The translations under genes were made by a program, and so were the position numbers. 64,000 bases of DNA. Origin: Veillonella sp. 3310 (GTDB taxonomy: Bacteria > Bacillota > Negativicutes > Veillonellales > Veillonellaceae). The notes beneath the pieces were generated by a model. It saw only the letters and a program-made list of their open reading frames with translations, did not search any database and had not been told where the DNA came from. The DNA lies in the NCBI RefSeq assembly GCF_003999875.1, contig NZ_RQVJ01000001.1, positions 496,001 to 560,000 on the forward strand, given 5' to 3'. Shown piece by piece: positions 1-9,303 of this stretch (positions are counted from its first letter, which is position 1; the number at the start of each line of letters is the position of its first letter).

Positions 1-436
1 CAATAGACGGATATAATTCTCGAATTAGCTTTGAACTTCCTAAGCCTTTATATCCGAAATTAAAATTTGCACCGACTACTATTTTCCGTACCTTACGATG
101 GGCACATAAACCATGAATAAACTCTTCCCCTGACTTTGTGACTAATTCTTCTGTCATAGGTAGTTCTAGCACATAATCAACACCCATGGCCTCTAGCATG
201 GCATATCGTTCTTCTCGTTGTAGCAGACGAGGTGGAATTTGTTTCGGTTGTAATATAGTAAATGGATGAGCATCAAAGGTAACAATCACAGAAACTCCAT
301 TACATGCCTTCGCACTGTCACAGACTTCTTTAATAATCGATTGATGACCTAAATGCAATCCATCAAAGGTTCCCATGCCATACACAATGGGTTCCTGTAT
401 CGTATCTAACTCTGATATCGTATATAAAATATTCAT
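1..436 (-). CDS. ribF: Bifunctional riboflavin kinase/FAD synthetase, N-terminal part (cut by window edge)
   Basis: This is the N-terminal 145 codons of RibF, which phosphorylates riboflavin to FMN and adenylylates FMN to FAD. The visible part is the FAD synthetase (nucleotidyltransferase) domain: GTFDGLHLGH near residues 22-31 is the HxGH nucleotide-binding signature, followed by VTFDAHP and GANFNFGYKG. The C-terminal kinase domain lies outside the window. The start is the ATG at 434-436. In most Firmicutes ribF follows truB directly; here a 249-codon gene with its own flanking terminators lies between them, so ribF probably has its own promoter in 440-545. Confidence 0.95.
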   Translation of the reverse strand, partial: MNILYTISELDTIQEPIVYGMGTFDGLHLGHQSIIKEVCDSAKACNGVSVIVTFDAHPFTILQPKQIPPRLLQREERYAMLEAMGVDYVLELPMTEELVTKSGEEFIHGLCAHRKVRKIVVGANFNFGYKGLGSSKLIRELYPSI

Positions 437-544
437 ACTAATCCTTATCTTTTGAACTATGAAATAGAACTTTTATTTCAGTGTACTCCTTATTATAACA
501 CAACCGTAGACTATAGAAAGTGTATACATGTATGAAAGCAAAAA

Positions 545-581
545 ATACCAGGACATACAATAGTAATGGTAATATCCTGGC
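545..581 (-). terminator. Intrinsic terminator after the 249-codon gene
   Basis: CCAGGA at 548-553 pairs with TCCTGG at 575-580. On the minus strand the stem is followed by a run of six T residues. It separates the unknown gene from ribF. Confidence 0.6.
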
Positions 582-601
582 AAATTATAATTAACTATAT
601 A

Positions 602-1327
602 TTATTTCTCTAAATAAACATTTACATATTGTTTTACATCTTCTATATATGAAAAAGCTAGTTCCACATCAAAAACTTTTACAAATAAACTGATAGATAA
701 TTTTCCTAACTTAACCATTGGCGAGTTTTCTTCATTAACACATGTATACTCATATCCACACAAATTATGAATATGCATTACGTCACAAATAGTATTTGCA
801 TAAGAAATAATAAGACATTTATCAACATCATATAAAAAATATTCATTAAACCTAAGCTTATCAACTGTTATTTGTGTCACCTCTAATACACAATCTAATA
901 ACATTTCTATACAATTCTCATTACCACTATCAAGATCTTCATAGGAATGTATAATACTTTGAAACGCTTTTATACACTTTTCACTATCAGCATGAACATC
1001 TTTATAAGCATCTATAGTATTTTGAAGATCCTCTGGTATATCATAATCAATTAAAACACTATTCTCTAAAGCTTCTTTTTTCTTTTTAGAATCATATATT
1101 TTTAAATTTTTTAAATCTCTTCGTCGACGCATATTAGCCTCATGGTTTCCTTTATCATTTGTTTTTTCAAAAAACCAACAGGCATTTTCAAATTCTCCGA
1201 CAGTAATATATCCATCATCATATGCTTTTTTTAACTTTTTAACTCTTTCTACTGGACTACTATCCTTCATGGCATCATATCCAATAACTCGTAGTTTTTC
1301 ACATATTCCCGCATTAATATCTCTCAA
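602..1327 (-). CDS. Hypothetical protein, AT-rich insertion between truB and ribF
   Basis: I do not recognise this protein of about 241-249 residues. It is hydrophilic, with no signal peptide or obvious membrane segment. It has a basic stretch (MRRRRDLKNLK, KKKK) near residues 75-95 and several scattered cysteines. The longest frame begins at 1351 (GTG, with ATGs at 1345 and 1342), but none of those has a ribosome binding site. GGAGGG lies just inside that frame and is correctly spaced for the TTG at 1327, which I chose; the start is uncertain. The gene is visibly more AT-rich than its neighbours and is flanked by hairpin terminators on both sides, which suggests late insertion into an otherwise conserved gene pair. 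Confidence 0.6.
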   Translation of the reverse strand: MRDINAGICEKLRVIGYDAMKDSSPVERVKKLKKAYDDGYITVGEFENACWFFEKTNDKGNHEANMRRRRDLKNLKIYDSKKKKEALENSVLIDYDIPEDLQNTIDAYKDVHADSEKCIKAFQSIIHSYEDLDSGNENCIEMLLDCVLEVTQITVDKLRFNEYFLYDVDKCLIISYANTICDVMHIHNLCGYEYTCVNEENSPMVKLGKLSISLFVKVFDVELAFSYIEDVKQYVNVYLEK

Positions 1328-1382
1328 AAATTTTCCCTCCATCATTACCACACATTATAATTTTGCTTGTATTATATCAAAT

Positions 1383-1430
1383 ATTATAAAAAAAGAAAAA
1401 TGGCCAGGATCCCATAAGGTTCCTGACCAT
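1383..1430 (-). terminator. Intrinsic terminator of the rimP-truB operon
   Basis: The arms at 1400-1412 and 1418-1430 form a 13-position stem with one wobble and one mismatch and a 5-nt loop. On the minus strand it is followed by TTTTCTTTTTTT. It lies directly downstream of truB. Confidence 0.85.
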
Positions 1431-1444
1431 TTCTTATACGTATG

Positions 1445-2344
1445 TTATATGTATATATTTTTTTCCACTTTCAAAGTGCTATCCAACCGTCGCAATATAC
1501 TCATAAATCCATTCGCATCATAGGCTCTCACTAATGTATCTACTAGGATTTCATCTGGCGACACACAGAACGTTCCGTTCGGTTTCACTGTATGGATCGG
1601 CACTTGTTTGCCCTGTACGAGTCGGGTACGGTTAATATCATTGATATACACCGCTGGCAAGTGCGTTAACAACGCATCCACAGGTTGCACAGCTCGTTCC
1701 ACCAGTGTTTCTAATTCTTCAATGGTTACAGACTGTTCAATATCACATTGTCCTACTGCAGTACGGCATAGCTGTGTCATCATACCACACAAGCCTAATT
1801 GCTGGCATATATCTCGTAACAAAGCACGCACATAAGTGCCAGCAGAGCATCGTACACGAATGGTAAAGAATGGATACGCATACGCCAATAACTCAATATC
1901 ATAGATATGAATCAAACGAGATGGTAGTGTAAACTCTACTCCTGCACGGGCTAAATCATAAGCTCTTTGCCCATTAATTTTAATGGCTGAATACTTGGAT
2001 GGTCGTTGCTCAATAGAACCTTGAAAGGACTTCACTGCCTGCTCTAGAACATCCCAGCTAGGAGCCTTAGAGATATCCATTGCCCGCAGCACATTCCCTG
2101 TACTATCTTCTGTATCTGTTTCGATACCTAATTTACATTCTGCTACATAGGTTTTACCAATGGATTCCGTATATTCAATGGCACGAGTAGCTTTGCCCAC
2201 AAAGATAGGCAACACACCGTATGCTAAGGGATCTAAAGTCCCACTATGACCAATACGCCGTTCTTTCAGAATGCGTCGACAAATACCGATCGCATCGTGG
2301 CTGGTAATGCCTGGTGGCTTGATTAAAGAAATAACTCCATCCAT
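1445..2344 (-). CDS. truB: tRNA pseudouridine(55) synthase TruB
   Basis: Makes pseudouridine 55 in the T-loop of tRNAs. The 299-residue length is normal. The N-terminus has the family pattern (ISLIKPPGITSHDA), and the catalytic aspartate lies in GTLDPLAYGVLP near residue 39. A second family signature, RCSAGTYVRALLRD, lies near 165-178. The start codon overlaps the stop codon of nrnA by one base (TAATG), indicating translational coupling. A strong terminator follows. Confidence 0.96.
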   Translation of the reverse strand: MDGVISLIKPPGITSHDAIGICRRILKERRIGHSGTLDPLAYGVLPIFVGKATRAIEYTESIGKTYVAECKLGIETDTEDSTGNVLRAMDISKAPSWDVLEQAVKSFQGSIEQRPSKYSAIKINGQRAYDLARAGVEFTLPSRLIHIYDIELLAYAYPFFTIRVRCSAGTYVRALLRDICQQLGLCGMMTQLCRTAVGQCDIEQSVTIEELETLVERAVQPVDALLTHLPAVYINDINRTRLVQGKQVPIHTVKPNGTFCVSPDEILVDTLVRAYDANGFMSILRRLDSTLKVEKNIYI

Positions 2345-3285
2345 TACTCAATCACCGCTAAGATTTGTTCCAATGCTTCATGAATAGGACGATCAATAGA
2401 GCAACCGGCTGCACGAATATGTCCACCGCCACCAAAATGGCTAGCAATTTGGTTCGCATCACGCACTTTAGAGCGAATGCTAGCACGCGTTAAGGTCTCT
2501 GTTTTAGCTTTCAATACGATAGCCACGTCCACGCCCTTAATGTTTCGGATTATGTCCACAAATCCATCTGTATCATTTCCAATACGCTCCATCAAGGGTA
2601 AGGTCAAACACATGGAGACCACTTGTCCTTTATGGTGAAAGGACACATTATCTAAGACTTCTTTCATCACCTCGATACGACATGGTTCCACTTGTTCGAT
2701 AGCTTCGGAAATCACATGTGGCTCTGCTCCAGCTTGTAAACATAAGCTTGCCATTTCCATCGTATGAGCTGTGGTGTTGGAGAATTTAAAGAACCCTGTA
2801 TCAGTAGCCATAGCCATATACAAGGCTTGCCCCATCGATTGGGTAATCTCCCAATTCCACATCTTACATAGGTACGCTACTGTTTCTCCTGTAGAAGAAA
2901 AATCTGGGCGCAAATATAAACCGTCTGCAAATTCTGTATTAGAAATATGGTGGTCTATATTAAAAGTAGGTGCACTCACTCGTACACCTACTTCTCCAAT
3001 TCGTTCAAATGTGCTAGCGTCCAAAATGAGTAGCATATCTGATGTATAGCCATTTTCTAAACTTTCTATGGGCTCAATCTTAGAGCACAAGGAAAGAAAA
3101 GAAAACTTTTCAGGAATTACATCATCTACTACCATACGGACTGCTTTCCCTTGAGTTACCAAAGCTTCATACATAGCAAGCATAGAGCCTATGGCATCCC
3201 CATCGGGACTGACATGAACAGTAAGAAGAATGGAATGGGCTGTATCAATCGATGCTTTCAGTTGATCAATACTAATTTTCGCCAT
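2344..3285 (-). CDS. nrnA: DHH-family bifunctional oligoribonuclease/pAp phosphatase (NrnA-like)
   Basis: A DHH/DHHA1 phosphoesterase of 313 residues. NrnA enzymes degrade very short RNAs (nanoRNAs), and many also hydrolyse 3'-phosphoadenosine 5'-phosphate. Metal-binding motifs are visible in order: VSPDGDAIGS near 24-33, an aspartate in LILDAS near 87, and the DHH motif in NIDHHISNT near 109. The C-terminal DHHA1 signature GGGGHIRAAGCS is present. It sits between rbfA and truB, as in B. subtilis, with one-base stop/start overlaps on both sides. Confidence 0.92.
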   Translation of the reverse strand: MAKISIDQLKASIDTAHSILLTVHVSPDGDAIGSMLAMYEALVTQGKAVRMVVDDVIPEKFSFLSLCSKIEPIESLENGYTSDMLLILDASTFERIGEVGVRVSAPTFNIDHHISNTEFADGLYLRPDFSSTGETVAYLCKMWNWEITQSMGQALYMAMATDTGFFKFSNTTAHTMEMASLCLQAGAEPHVISEAIEQVEPCRIEVMKEVLDNVSFHHKGQVVSMCLTLPLMERIGNDTDGFVDIIRNIKGVDVAIVLKAKTETLTRASIRSKVRDANQIASHFGGGGHIRAAGCSIDRPIHEALEQILAVIE

Positions 3286-3635
3286 TATTGTTCCTCTTGT
3301 TTAATAGAATTTAATAATCCTTCGATGTGCATGCTGTAATCTAAGGATGTATCTGCGTCAAAAGCAATGCTAGGAATGTGACGTAATTGGAGCACCTTTC
3401 CTAGTTCAGATCGGAAATAGCCAGCACTTCTACGCAAAGTTTCTAGGGACTGTTTTTTCTCCGCTTCACTGCCGAATAAGCTCACATAAATCGTAGCTTC
3501 TCGCAAATCACCTGTCACACGCACATCGGTAACAGTAACAAATCCGATACGAGGGTCTTTCAACCCACGCAATAAGATTTGACTTGCTTCTTGTTTAATA
3601 AACTCTTGTAATTTTCGTACACGAACTTCGCTCAT
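3285..3635 (-). CDS. rbfA: 30S ribosome-binding factor RbfA
   Basis: A small KH-fold protein of 116 residues that assists late maturation of the 30S subunit and processing of 16S rRNA. The conserved elements are the N-terminal helix (RVRKLQEFIKQEASQIL), the LKDPRIGFVTVTDVRVTGDL segment, and the C-terminal RHIPSIAFDAD stretch. It lies 9 nt after infB and overlaps nrnA by one base, in the standard operon order. Confidence 0.95.
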   Translation of the reverse strand: MSEVRVRKLQEFIKQEASQILLRGLKDPRIGFVTVTDVRVTGDLREATIYVSLFGSEAEKKQSLETLRRSAGYFRSELGKVLQLRHIPSIAFDADTSLDYSMHIEGLLNSIKQEEQ

Positions 3636-3644
3636 GGATACCTC

Positions 3645-6275
3645 CTATAATTCTGGGGCAATTTCTTCCATTTTGTACGCTTCGATTACGTCGCCTTCTT
3701 TCACGTCACGGTAACGTTCCAAGGAAATACCACATTCAAAACTTGTAGCTACTTCTTTCACTTCATCTTTGAAACGGCGCAAGGAATCGATATGACCTTC
3801 ATGGATAACGATACCATCACGGATTAAGCGAATTTCAGAGTTATTTGTGATTTTACCTTCCGTCACGTAGGAACCAGCTACGATAGCTTTCGGTGTAGAA
3901 ATCACTTGGCGAACTTCTGCACGGCCTAAGATAACTTCTTTAAATTCAGGAGTTAACATACCACGCATAGCGGCCTCGATTTCATTGATGGCATCATAGA
4001 TGACACGGTATGTACGAAGGTCAACACTTTCTTTTTCTGCTTCTTTACGTACATTTGCATCTGGACGTACGTTAAAGCCGATAATAATCGCACCCGATGC
4101 AGAAGCTAACATTACGTCAGATTCATTGATAGCACCTACTGCACTGTGGATAATATTGATGCGTACTTCTGGGTTTTTAATGCCCTCTAAGGATTGACGT
4201 AATGCTTCTACAGAGCCTTGTACGTCACCTTTGATAATAATATTTAAGTCTTTCAATTCTCCTTGTTGCATTTGGTTGAACAAATCATCAAGAGTGACTT
4301 TTGTTTTCGCATTCATTTCAGTAATGCGTTGTTTTTCGATACGTTTTTCCGCAATGGAACGTGCTTCGTTGTCATCTACAGCGAACATCACTTCCCCTGC
4401 CAATGGCACATCGGACAAGCCCAAGATTTCCACCGGCATAGATGGACGAGCTACTTTCACTTTTTCACCACGTTCATTCGTCATAGCACGTACTTTACCG
4501 TATGCTACACCAGCAAGGATGGTTTCGCCTACACGCAAGGAACCTTTTTGTACCAATACAGTACATACTGGACCACGGCCTTTATCCAATTGTGCTTCAA
4601 TAACGATACCTTGTGCCTTACGGTTAGGATTCGCTTTTAATTCTTGCACTTCTGCTACAAGCAAGATTGTTTCCAATAGGTCTTCAATACCTTGACGCTG
4701 TTTCGCAGATACAGGAACCATGATGGTATCGCCGCCCCACTCTTCTGGTAATAAGCCATGCTCAGACAACTGTTGTTTTACATGATCAGGGTTAGCACCT
4801 GGTTTATCCATTTTATTAATAGCCACGATGATTGGCACTTCTGCAGATTTCGCATGGTTGATGGCTTCGATGGTTTGTGGCATAACACCGTCATCTGCAG
4901 CTACCACAAGAACGGCAATATCTGTAGATTGAGCACCACGTAAACGCATCGCTGTGAAAGCTTCATGGCCTGGTGTATCTAGGAATGTAATTTTATTTCC
5001 TTCATAGCGAACTTGGTATGCACCGATATGTTGCGTAATACCACCTGCTTCGGAAGCAGTAACATTCGTAGAACGGATTACATCCAATAAAGAGGTTTTA
5101 CCATGGTCAACGTGACCCATGATAGTAACAACTGGTGGACGAGCTACTAGACTTTCTGGGCTATCTTCGATTTCAATGATTTCTGTAGGGTCTTGTTCAG
5201 GCTCTACTTCTACCACTTCTACGCCGAAGTCTTCTGCCAGTACCATTGCTGTTTCTACATCAATTTCTTGGTTGATCGTAGCCATAACACCTAGCATCAT
5301 CAATTTTTTGATAATTTCAGATACTTCACGGCCCATTTTTTCAGCCAATTCTTTTACTGTTAATGGACCGGACAATTCGATAGAAGTAGCAATCGCAGCT
5401 TCTGCTTTACGGCGCTCTTCTTCTTTTTGTTTGATATGTTGTTCATTACGTTGTTTAACTTTATTTTTATTTTTTTGCAATGCAGAAGATACTAAGGATT
5501 GTGTACGTTCGCCTTTTTTGCCTTTTTTATCTTTTTTATTGCGACGCTCGTTACGATTTTCATTGCGATGTTCAGATTCATAACGGCGATTTTCTTTTTG
5601 ACGATCTGCTTCACGGCTAGCTTGACGATCACGACCTTCTGGTTTTGCTGTCATCGCTGGATCCACTTGTGGAATCTCTAAGCGACGTTCACGACGTTGT
5701 CCATCATTACGACGATCATGGTTACGGTCGTTATTACGATCATTGTTGCGGTCGAATCTACCACCATTGTTAGGGCGATTACCACCATTGCGATTATCTT
5801 GACGTTGATCATTGCGACCTTCTGGACGACGGCCATCACGGTTTTGACCATTACGTTGATTAGAGCGATTATCACCGCGGTCATTTCTGTCATTGCGATG
5901 ATCTCGTTGACCATTGTTTTTACCATCACGATTGAATGGGCGGTCACGCTTTTCACCACGGTCATTGCGGTCTCCACGCTCGTTGCGATCATTGCGATGA
6001 TTTCTATCTTGTTTTGGTCCACGTCTTTCACCTTGCTCATTGCTATGGTATTCGTGAACTTTCTTTTGCGGTGCTTGTTGCGTTGCTTTTGGTGCCTCAC
6101 TGTGTGCTTGTTTAGTGCCACCTGCTAACGATTGTTTAATCATAGATACTTGTGAATCCTCCACTGTACTCATATGGCTTTTCACTTCTACATTGTGTTT
6201 TTTTAAAGCATCAATAACGACTTTATTTTCTACACCTAGATCTTTTGCTACTTCATATACTCTTTTTTTGGACAT
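3645..6275 (-). CDS. infB: Translation initiation factor IF-2
   Basis: A GTPase that places initiator fMet-tRNA on the 30S subunit and promotes subunit joining. It starts with the IF2 N-terminal helical domain ([20 protein letters not shown]). Residues of about 75-255 form an extreme low-complexity linker rich in Arg, Asn, Asp and Gly, dominated by RNDRN-type repeats. A second IF2_N domain follows ([20 protein letters not shown]), then the G domain: G1 GHVDHGKT near 383, G3 DTPGHEAF near 430, G4 NKMD near 485. Domains II-IV complete the 876 residues. Long open frames on either strand inside 5.68-6.13 kb are by-products of this repetitive linker. Confidence 0.97.
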   Translation of the reverse strand: MSKKRVYEVAKDLGVENKVVIDALKKHNVEVKSHMSTVEDSQVSMIKQSLAGGTKQAHSEAPKATQQAPQKKVHEYHSNEQGERRGPKQDRNHRNDRNERGDRNDRGEKRDRPFNRDGKNNGQRDHRNDRNDRGDNRSNQRNGQNRDGRRPEGRNDQRQDNRNGGNRPNNGGRFDRNNDRNNDRNHDRRNDGQRRERRLEIPQVDPAMTAKPEGRDRQASREADRQKENRRYESEHRNENRNERRNKKDKKGKKGERTQSLVSSALQKNKNKVKQRNEQHIKQKEEERRKAEAAIATSIELSGPLTVKELAEKMGREVSEIIKKLMMLGVMATINQEIDVETAMVLAEDFGVEVVEVEPEQDPTEIIEIEDSPESLVARPPVVTIMGHVDHGKTSLLDVIRSTNVTASEAGGITQHIGAYQVRYEGNKITFLDTPGHEAFTAMRLRGAQSTDIAVLVVAADDGVMPQTIEAINHAKSAEVPIIVAINKMDKPGANPDHVKQQLSEHGLLPEEWGGDTIMVPVSAKQRQGIEDLLETILLVAEVQELKANPNRKAQGIVIEAQLDKGRGPVCTVLVQKGSLRVGETILAGVAYGKVRAMTNERGEKVKVARPSMPVEILGLSDVPLAGEVMFAVDDNEARSIAEKRIEKQRITEMNAKTKVTLDDLFNQMQQGELKDLNIIIKGDVQGSVEALRQSLEGIKNPEVRINIIHSAVGAINESDVMLASASGAIIIGFNVRPDANVRKEAEKESVDLRTYRVIYDAINEIEAAMRGMLTPEFKEVILGRAEVRQVISTPKAIVAGSYVTEGKITNNSEIRLIRDGIVIHEGHIDSLRRFKDEVKEVATSFECGISLERYRDVKEGDVIEAYKMEEIAPEL

Positions 6276-6288
6276 CTACATTCCCCCT

Positions 6289-6600
6289 CTACTGATTCTT
6301 ATCTATTTCAGCTAGCAAGGATTTAGCAAATCCAGCATCATTTACTAATATAACTGCTCGCATTTCTTTTCCCAATGCTCTGCCTAATTCCTCTTTGGTC
6401 CCTACTAAACGAAGGGGTACCTGATAAGATTCGGCTAAGTGCCTATATTTGTTAGCATTATTCTGCGCACAATCTTCCGCCATAATCAACAGTGGATAGG
6501 CTTGTCGTTTCATGGATCGTTCCACTACAAAATCGCCAGATAATAAGCGACCTGCTCGCTGTGCTAATCCTAATATATTCAACACTTTTTCTTTATTCAT
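6289..6600 (-). CDS. L7Ae-family ribosomal protein YlxQ
   Basis: A 103-residue protein of the L7Ae/L30e RNA-binding family, equivalent to B. subtilis YlxQ between ylxR and infB. Conserved features are VLNILGLAQRAGRLLSGDF at the N-terminus and PLLIMAEDCAQNN in the middle, matching the L7Ae core. The family binds kink-turn RNA; the cellular target is not firmly known. Its start overlaps the end of the upstream rnpM gene by 8 nt. Confidence 0.88.
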   Translation of the reverse strand: MNKEKVLNILGLAQRAGRLLSGDFVVERSMKRQAYPLLIMAEDCAQNNANKYRHLAESYQVPLRLVGTKEELGRALGKEMRAVILVNDAGFAKSLLAEIDKNQ

Positions 6601-6859
6601 GGGATATTTGTTCCTTTAAAGATTCATAAATTTCTTGTGAAACTTTATGTTTCAACGAACGCTCTAATCGTTTAGCTTTATACGCCATATCTAAGCATTC
6701 CACTTTCATTTCCATATACGCTCCCCGTCCAGGGGCTTTACCTGTAGGGTCAATAGAAATCTCTCCCGTTGGACTCAACACAACACGTGTCAATTCTTTC
6801 TTGGGAAGAAGTTCTCCACATCCCACACAGACTCGCATAGGCTGAGACTTCTGTTTCAT
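6593..6859 (-). CDS. rnpM: YlxR/RnpM family RNA-binding protein (DUF448)
   Basis: A small basic protein of the YlxR family; B. subtilis YlxR has been described as RnpM, a modulator of RNase P. The family signature is complete: RVCVGCGELLPKKELTRVV, then PTGKAPGRGAYM. The frame stays open to an ATG at 6883, but I chose the ATG at 6859 because it matches the usual N-terminal length and because GGAG lies about 12 nt upstream inside nusA. The ATGs at 6883 and 6871 lack a well-placed ribosome binding site. It is coupled to nusA upstream and ylxQ downstream. Confidence 0.88.
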   Translation of the reverse strand: MKQKSQPMRVCVGCGELLPKKELTRVVLSPTGEISIDPTGKAPGRGAYMEMKVECLDMAYKAKRLERSLKHKVSQEIYESLKEQISHE

Positions 6860-6860
6860 A

Positions 6861-7958
6861 TTAGTCTTCATCTCCAAAAGCATCTAAGGAAATCATATCA
6901 TCGGATTCCACATATTCACCGGCTTCAGCGGCTTGTGTTTCACTTTTAATATCGATTTTCCAGTTGGTTAGTTTCGCTGCTAAACGGGCATTTTGACCTG
7001 CTTTACCGATAGCTAGTGAAAGTTGGTAATCTGGCACCACCACAGAAGATGTTTTTTCTTCATCGCGAGCCACTACACTTACTACCTTCGCTGGGCTCAA
7101 GGAATTAGCAATGTATACCGCTGGATCTTCATCCCATTTCACAATATCGATTTTTTCGCCATTGAGCTCATCCACGATATTTTGTACACGTTGTCCTTTA
7201 GGACCTACACAAGCGCCTACTGCATCCACTTCTTCCTCGCGAGATACAACAGCAATTTTAGAACGCATACCTGGTTCACGAGCTACAGATTTCAACTCCA
7301 CTGTGCCTTCTGCAATTTCTGGTACTTCTAATTCAAATAAGCGTTTTAATAAACCAGGATGTGTGCGGGAAATCATGATTTGAGGGCCTTTTGTGGTCTT
7401 TTTCACTTCCACAATATAGCATTTAATGCGGTCTCCCACAGCATAGCTTTCACTAGGAATTTGTTCGGACACAGGTAAAATCGCCTCAGTTTTTCCTAGA
7501 TTAATAAATACATTTCGACCTTCAATACGTTCCACCAAACCAGTCAAAATATCGCCTTCACGGCTGGAGTATTCATCATAGACAATATTGCGTTCTGCTT
7601 CTTTCAAACGTTGAATCAATAATTGTTTTGCCGTATGAGCCGCACTGCGACCGAAGTTTTTAGGCGTTACATCCACTTCGATAATATCGCCGATTTCCAT
7701 ACGCTTATCTAATTGACGAGCATCTGCTAAGGCAATCTCTGTTTCTTCGTTTTCAGGAGTGTCCACTACGGTTTTCTTAGCCAACACCTTATAATCTCCT
7801 GTTTCACGATTGAAATAAATATATGCCTCTTGATTTGCTCCTACTTCTTTGCGATAGGCTTGTAATAATGCCACTTCAAGAGAATCAAAAATAATCTCTG
7901 GTGCCACACCTTTTTGTTTAGTAACTGCTAATACCGCTTGTACTAATTCTTGACTCAC
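6861..7958 (-). CDS. nusA: Transcription termination/antitermination factor NusA
   Basis: Binds RNA polymerase and nascent RNA to control pausing, termination and antitermination. The order is typical for a Firmicute NusA without C-terminal acidic repeats: N-terminal polymerase-binding domain (1-125), S1 domain (GDILTGLVERIEGRNVFINLG, about 135-200), KH1 with GACVGPKGQRVQNI near 248, and KH2 with LAIGKAGQNARLAAKLT near 317. Length is 365 residues. It lies 12 nt after rimP and its stop is directly followed by the rnpM start. Confidence 0.96.
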   Translation of the reverse strand: MSQELVQAVLAVTKQKGVAPEIIFDSLEVALLQAYRKEVGANQEAYIYFNRETGDYKVLAKKTVVDTPENEETEIALADARQLDKRMEIGDIIEVDVTPKNFGRSAAHTAKQLLIQRLKEAERNIVYDEYSSREGDILTGLVERIEGRNVFINLGKTEAILPVSEQIPSESYAVGDRIKCYIVEVKKTTKGPQIMISRTHPGLLKRLFELEVPEIAEGTVELKSVAREPGMRSKIAVVSREEEVDAVGACVGPKGQRVQNIVDELNGEKIDIVKWDEDPAVYIANSLSPAKVVSVVARDEEKTSSVVVPDYQLSLAIGKAGQNARLAAKLTNWKIDIKSETQAAEAGEYVESDDMISLDAFGDED

Positions 7959-7970
7959 TGGTTTCCTCCC

Positions 7971-8429
7971 TTAAAAATCTAAATGCAAACGAATTTGTGC
8001 AATTGCTGCGCGTTCTAGTTCAATACTTTCCTCTTGCACCTGAATCGTAATGACTTCATCAGAATATCCTTGTAAGGATCCTGTATATTGTTTTTTTCCA
8101 TCTATGGGTTTAAACAATTGAATGTCCACATCACGTCCATGGTAACGGATGAAATCTTTTTCTTTCTTCAACACACGATCCAGTCCTGGAGACGATACTT
8201 CTAACAAGTAATTCTCTTTGATTGGGTCCTTTGCATCCAATACTTCGCTTAATTTTTCACTCACCATTTGGCAGTCATCTAAATCGATGCCACCCTCTTT
8301 GTCTAAAAATACGCGCAAGTACCATTCTCGCTCATGCACGTATTCCACGTCCACAAGCTCTAACTCCGTAGACTCTATAATCGTTTCTACTACACCGGAC
8401 ACAAATTCCTCTACGGCGTCACGTTTCAT
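7971..8429 (-). CDS. rimP: Ribosome maturation factor RimP
   Basis: A 152-residue RimP needed for 30S assembly. Family motifs are ELVDVEYVHEREWYLRVFLDKEGGIDLDDC in two segments around residues 24-53 and LLEVSSPGLDRVL near 80-92. It is the first gene of the rimP-nusA-rnpM-ylxQ-infB-rbfA-nrnA-truB operon. GGAGGGGAT directly precedes the ATG. The promoter is expected in 8430-8536, downstream of the terminator of the previous gene. Confidence 0.95.
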   Translation of the reverse strand: MKRDAVEEFVSGVVETIIESTELELVDVEYVHEREWYLRVFLDKEGGIDLDDCQMVSEKLSEVLDAKDPIKENYLLEVSSPGLDRVLKKEKDFIRYHGRDVDIQLFKPIDGKKQYTGSLQGYSDEVITIQVQEESIELERAAIAQIRLHLDF

Positions 8430-8460
8430 CTTATCCCCTCCTTGCCACAGTATAAGAGAA

Positions 8461-8482
8461 AGAGTGAGCCGCAGCTCACTCT
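8461..8482 (-). terminator. Terminator hairpin between the ArsC/Spx-like gene and rimP
   Basis: AGAGTGAGC at 8461-8469 pairs perfectly with GCTCACTCT at 8474-8482 around a 4-nt loop. The minus-strand tail is pyrimidine-rich (TTTCTCTT). Confidence 0.75.
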
Positions 8483-8536
8483 TTTAATAGATTCTATAAA
8501 AGTTACTTTTAGTATACCACAACTCTCTAAAAATAG

Positions 8537-8905
8537 CTACAGTAAACCATTGCGTTTTAACGCTTCTTCCCACTCTGCTTCTTTGAATCCCACAAGCACT
8601 GTATCTTCTAAAACTAAAATAGGACGTTTCACCAACATACCATTGGTTGCCAATAAGGCTAATTTTTCATCTTCTGTCATAGTTGGCAATTTATCTTTAA
8701 TGCCTTCCCCACGATAAATTTGACCAGATGTATTAAAGAAGGCTTTAATATCTGCTTTTTTACTCTTAGGATACCATACGCCTAATTCTTCCGCTGTTGG
8801 ATTCTCTTCTTTGATGTCACGGTGTGTATAGCTAATACCATGATCATCTAAATATTTTTTTGCTCGTTTACAAGTCGTACATTTTGGATATTCAATATAT
8901 AACAT
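8537..8905 (-). CDS. ArsC/Spx-family thioredoxin-fold protein
   Basis: A protein of about 122 residues in the ArsC/Spx/YffB family. It begins MLYIEYPKCTTCKRAKKYL, with the redox CxxC motif at residues 9-12. Family features KEENPTAEEL and GMLVKRPILVLED (the cis-proline region) follow. The frame extends upstream to 8941, but the ATG at 8905 has AAAGGACAG at good spacing and matches the family start. It could be an arsenate reductase-like enzyme or a Spx-type polymerase regulator; the sequence alone does not decide. It overlaps no neighbour and has a hairpin terminator behind it. Confidence 0.85.
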   Translation of the reverse strand: MLYIEYPKCTTCKRAKKYLDDHGISYTHRDIKEENPTAEELGVWYPKSKKADIKAFFNTSGQIYRGEGIKDKLPTMTEDEKLALLATNGMLVKRPILVLEDTVLVGFKEAEWEEALKRNGLL

Positions 8906-8918
8906 ATGTCTGTCCTTT

Positions 8919-9299
8919 CTATTTTTCTGTTTTAGATTCACAAAATTTTTCTTTTAACACCTGTAATAACACTTCTGTCATTTCGCTAGCAGCAAAGACG
9001 TATTCCTTTAGTTTGCCTCGCTCCTCTGCGACTTTCATGGCGGATACTTCAAAAGGATCTAGTACCACAGATAACACGGGGGTTTGATCTTGTTCCATAC
9101 TTTTCGTCAAGTACGCCGAAATACTTTCCCCCTCTGTAGGTTCAAATCGTTCTACCTTTACAATGGGACAATATTCATACATCAATTTGCGAAGAACCAT
9201 CATAAAGTAGGCTTTATCTTTCACAAACTGTGCTGCTTCCTCTTTAGTCATGCTAAAAATATCTACTTTCACACGTTCCGCTTCACCATGTGTTGTCAT
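8919..9299 (-). CDS. Conserved-looking hypothetical protein
   Basis: A soluble protein of 126 residues that I do not recognise. It is rich in Glu, Lys and Val with a mixed alpha/beta pattern (YCPIVKVERFEPTEGESI, TPVLSVVLDPFEVSAMKVAEERG). There is no signal peptide or membrane helix. It starts 4 nt after the end of the M18 aminopeptidase gene and precedes the ArsC/Spx-like gene by 13 nt, so the three genes are probably co-transcribed. Confidence 0.7.
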   Translation of the reverse strand: MTTHGEAERVKVDIFSMTKEEAAQFVKDKAYFMMVLRKLMYEYCPIVKVERFEPTEGESISAYLTKSMEQDQTPVLSVVLDPFEVSAMKVAEERGKLKEYVFAASEMTEVLLQVLKEKFCESKTEK

Positions 9300-9303
9300 A
9301 GAG

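Noticed and set aside
4000-4697. Several plus-strand frames of 65 to 154 codons opposite infB
   Set aside because: They lie wholly inside a strongly supported gene, lack ribosome binding sites and show no family features.
5678-6128. Long open frames on both strands, one opposite and one overlapping infB
   Set aside because: They arise from the repetitive RNDRN-coding segment of infB; the products are low-complexity Ile/Val/Thr- or Met-rich strings without a ribosome binding site.
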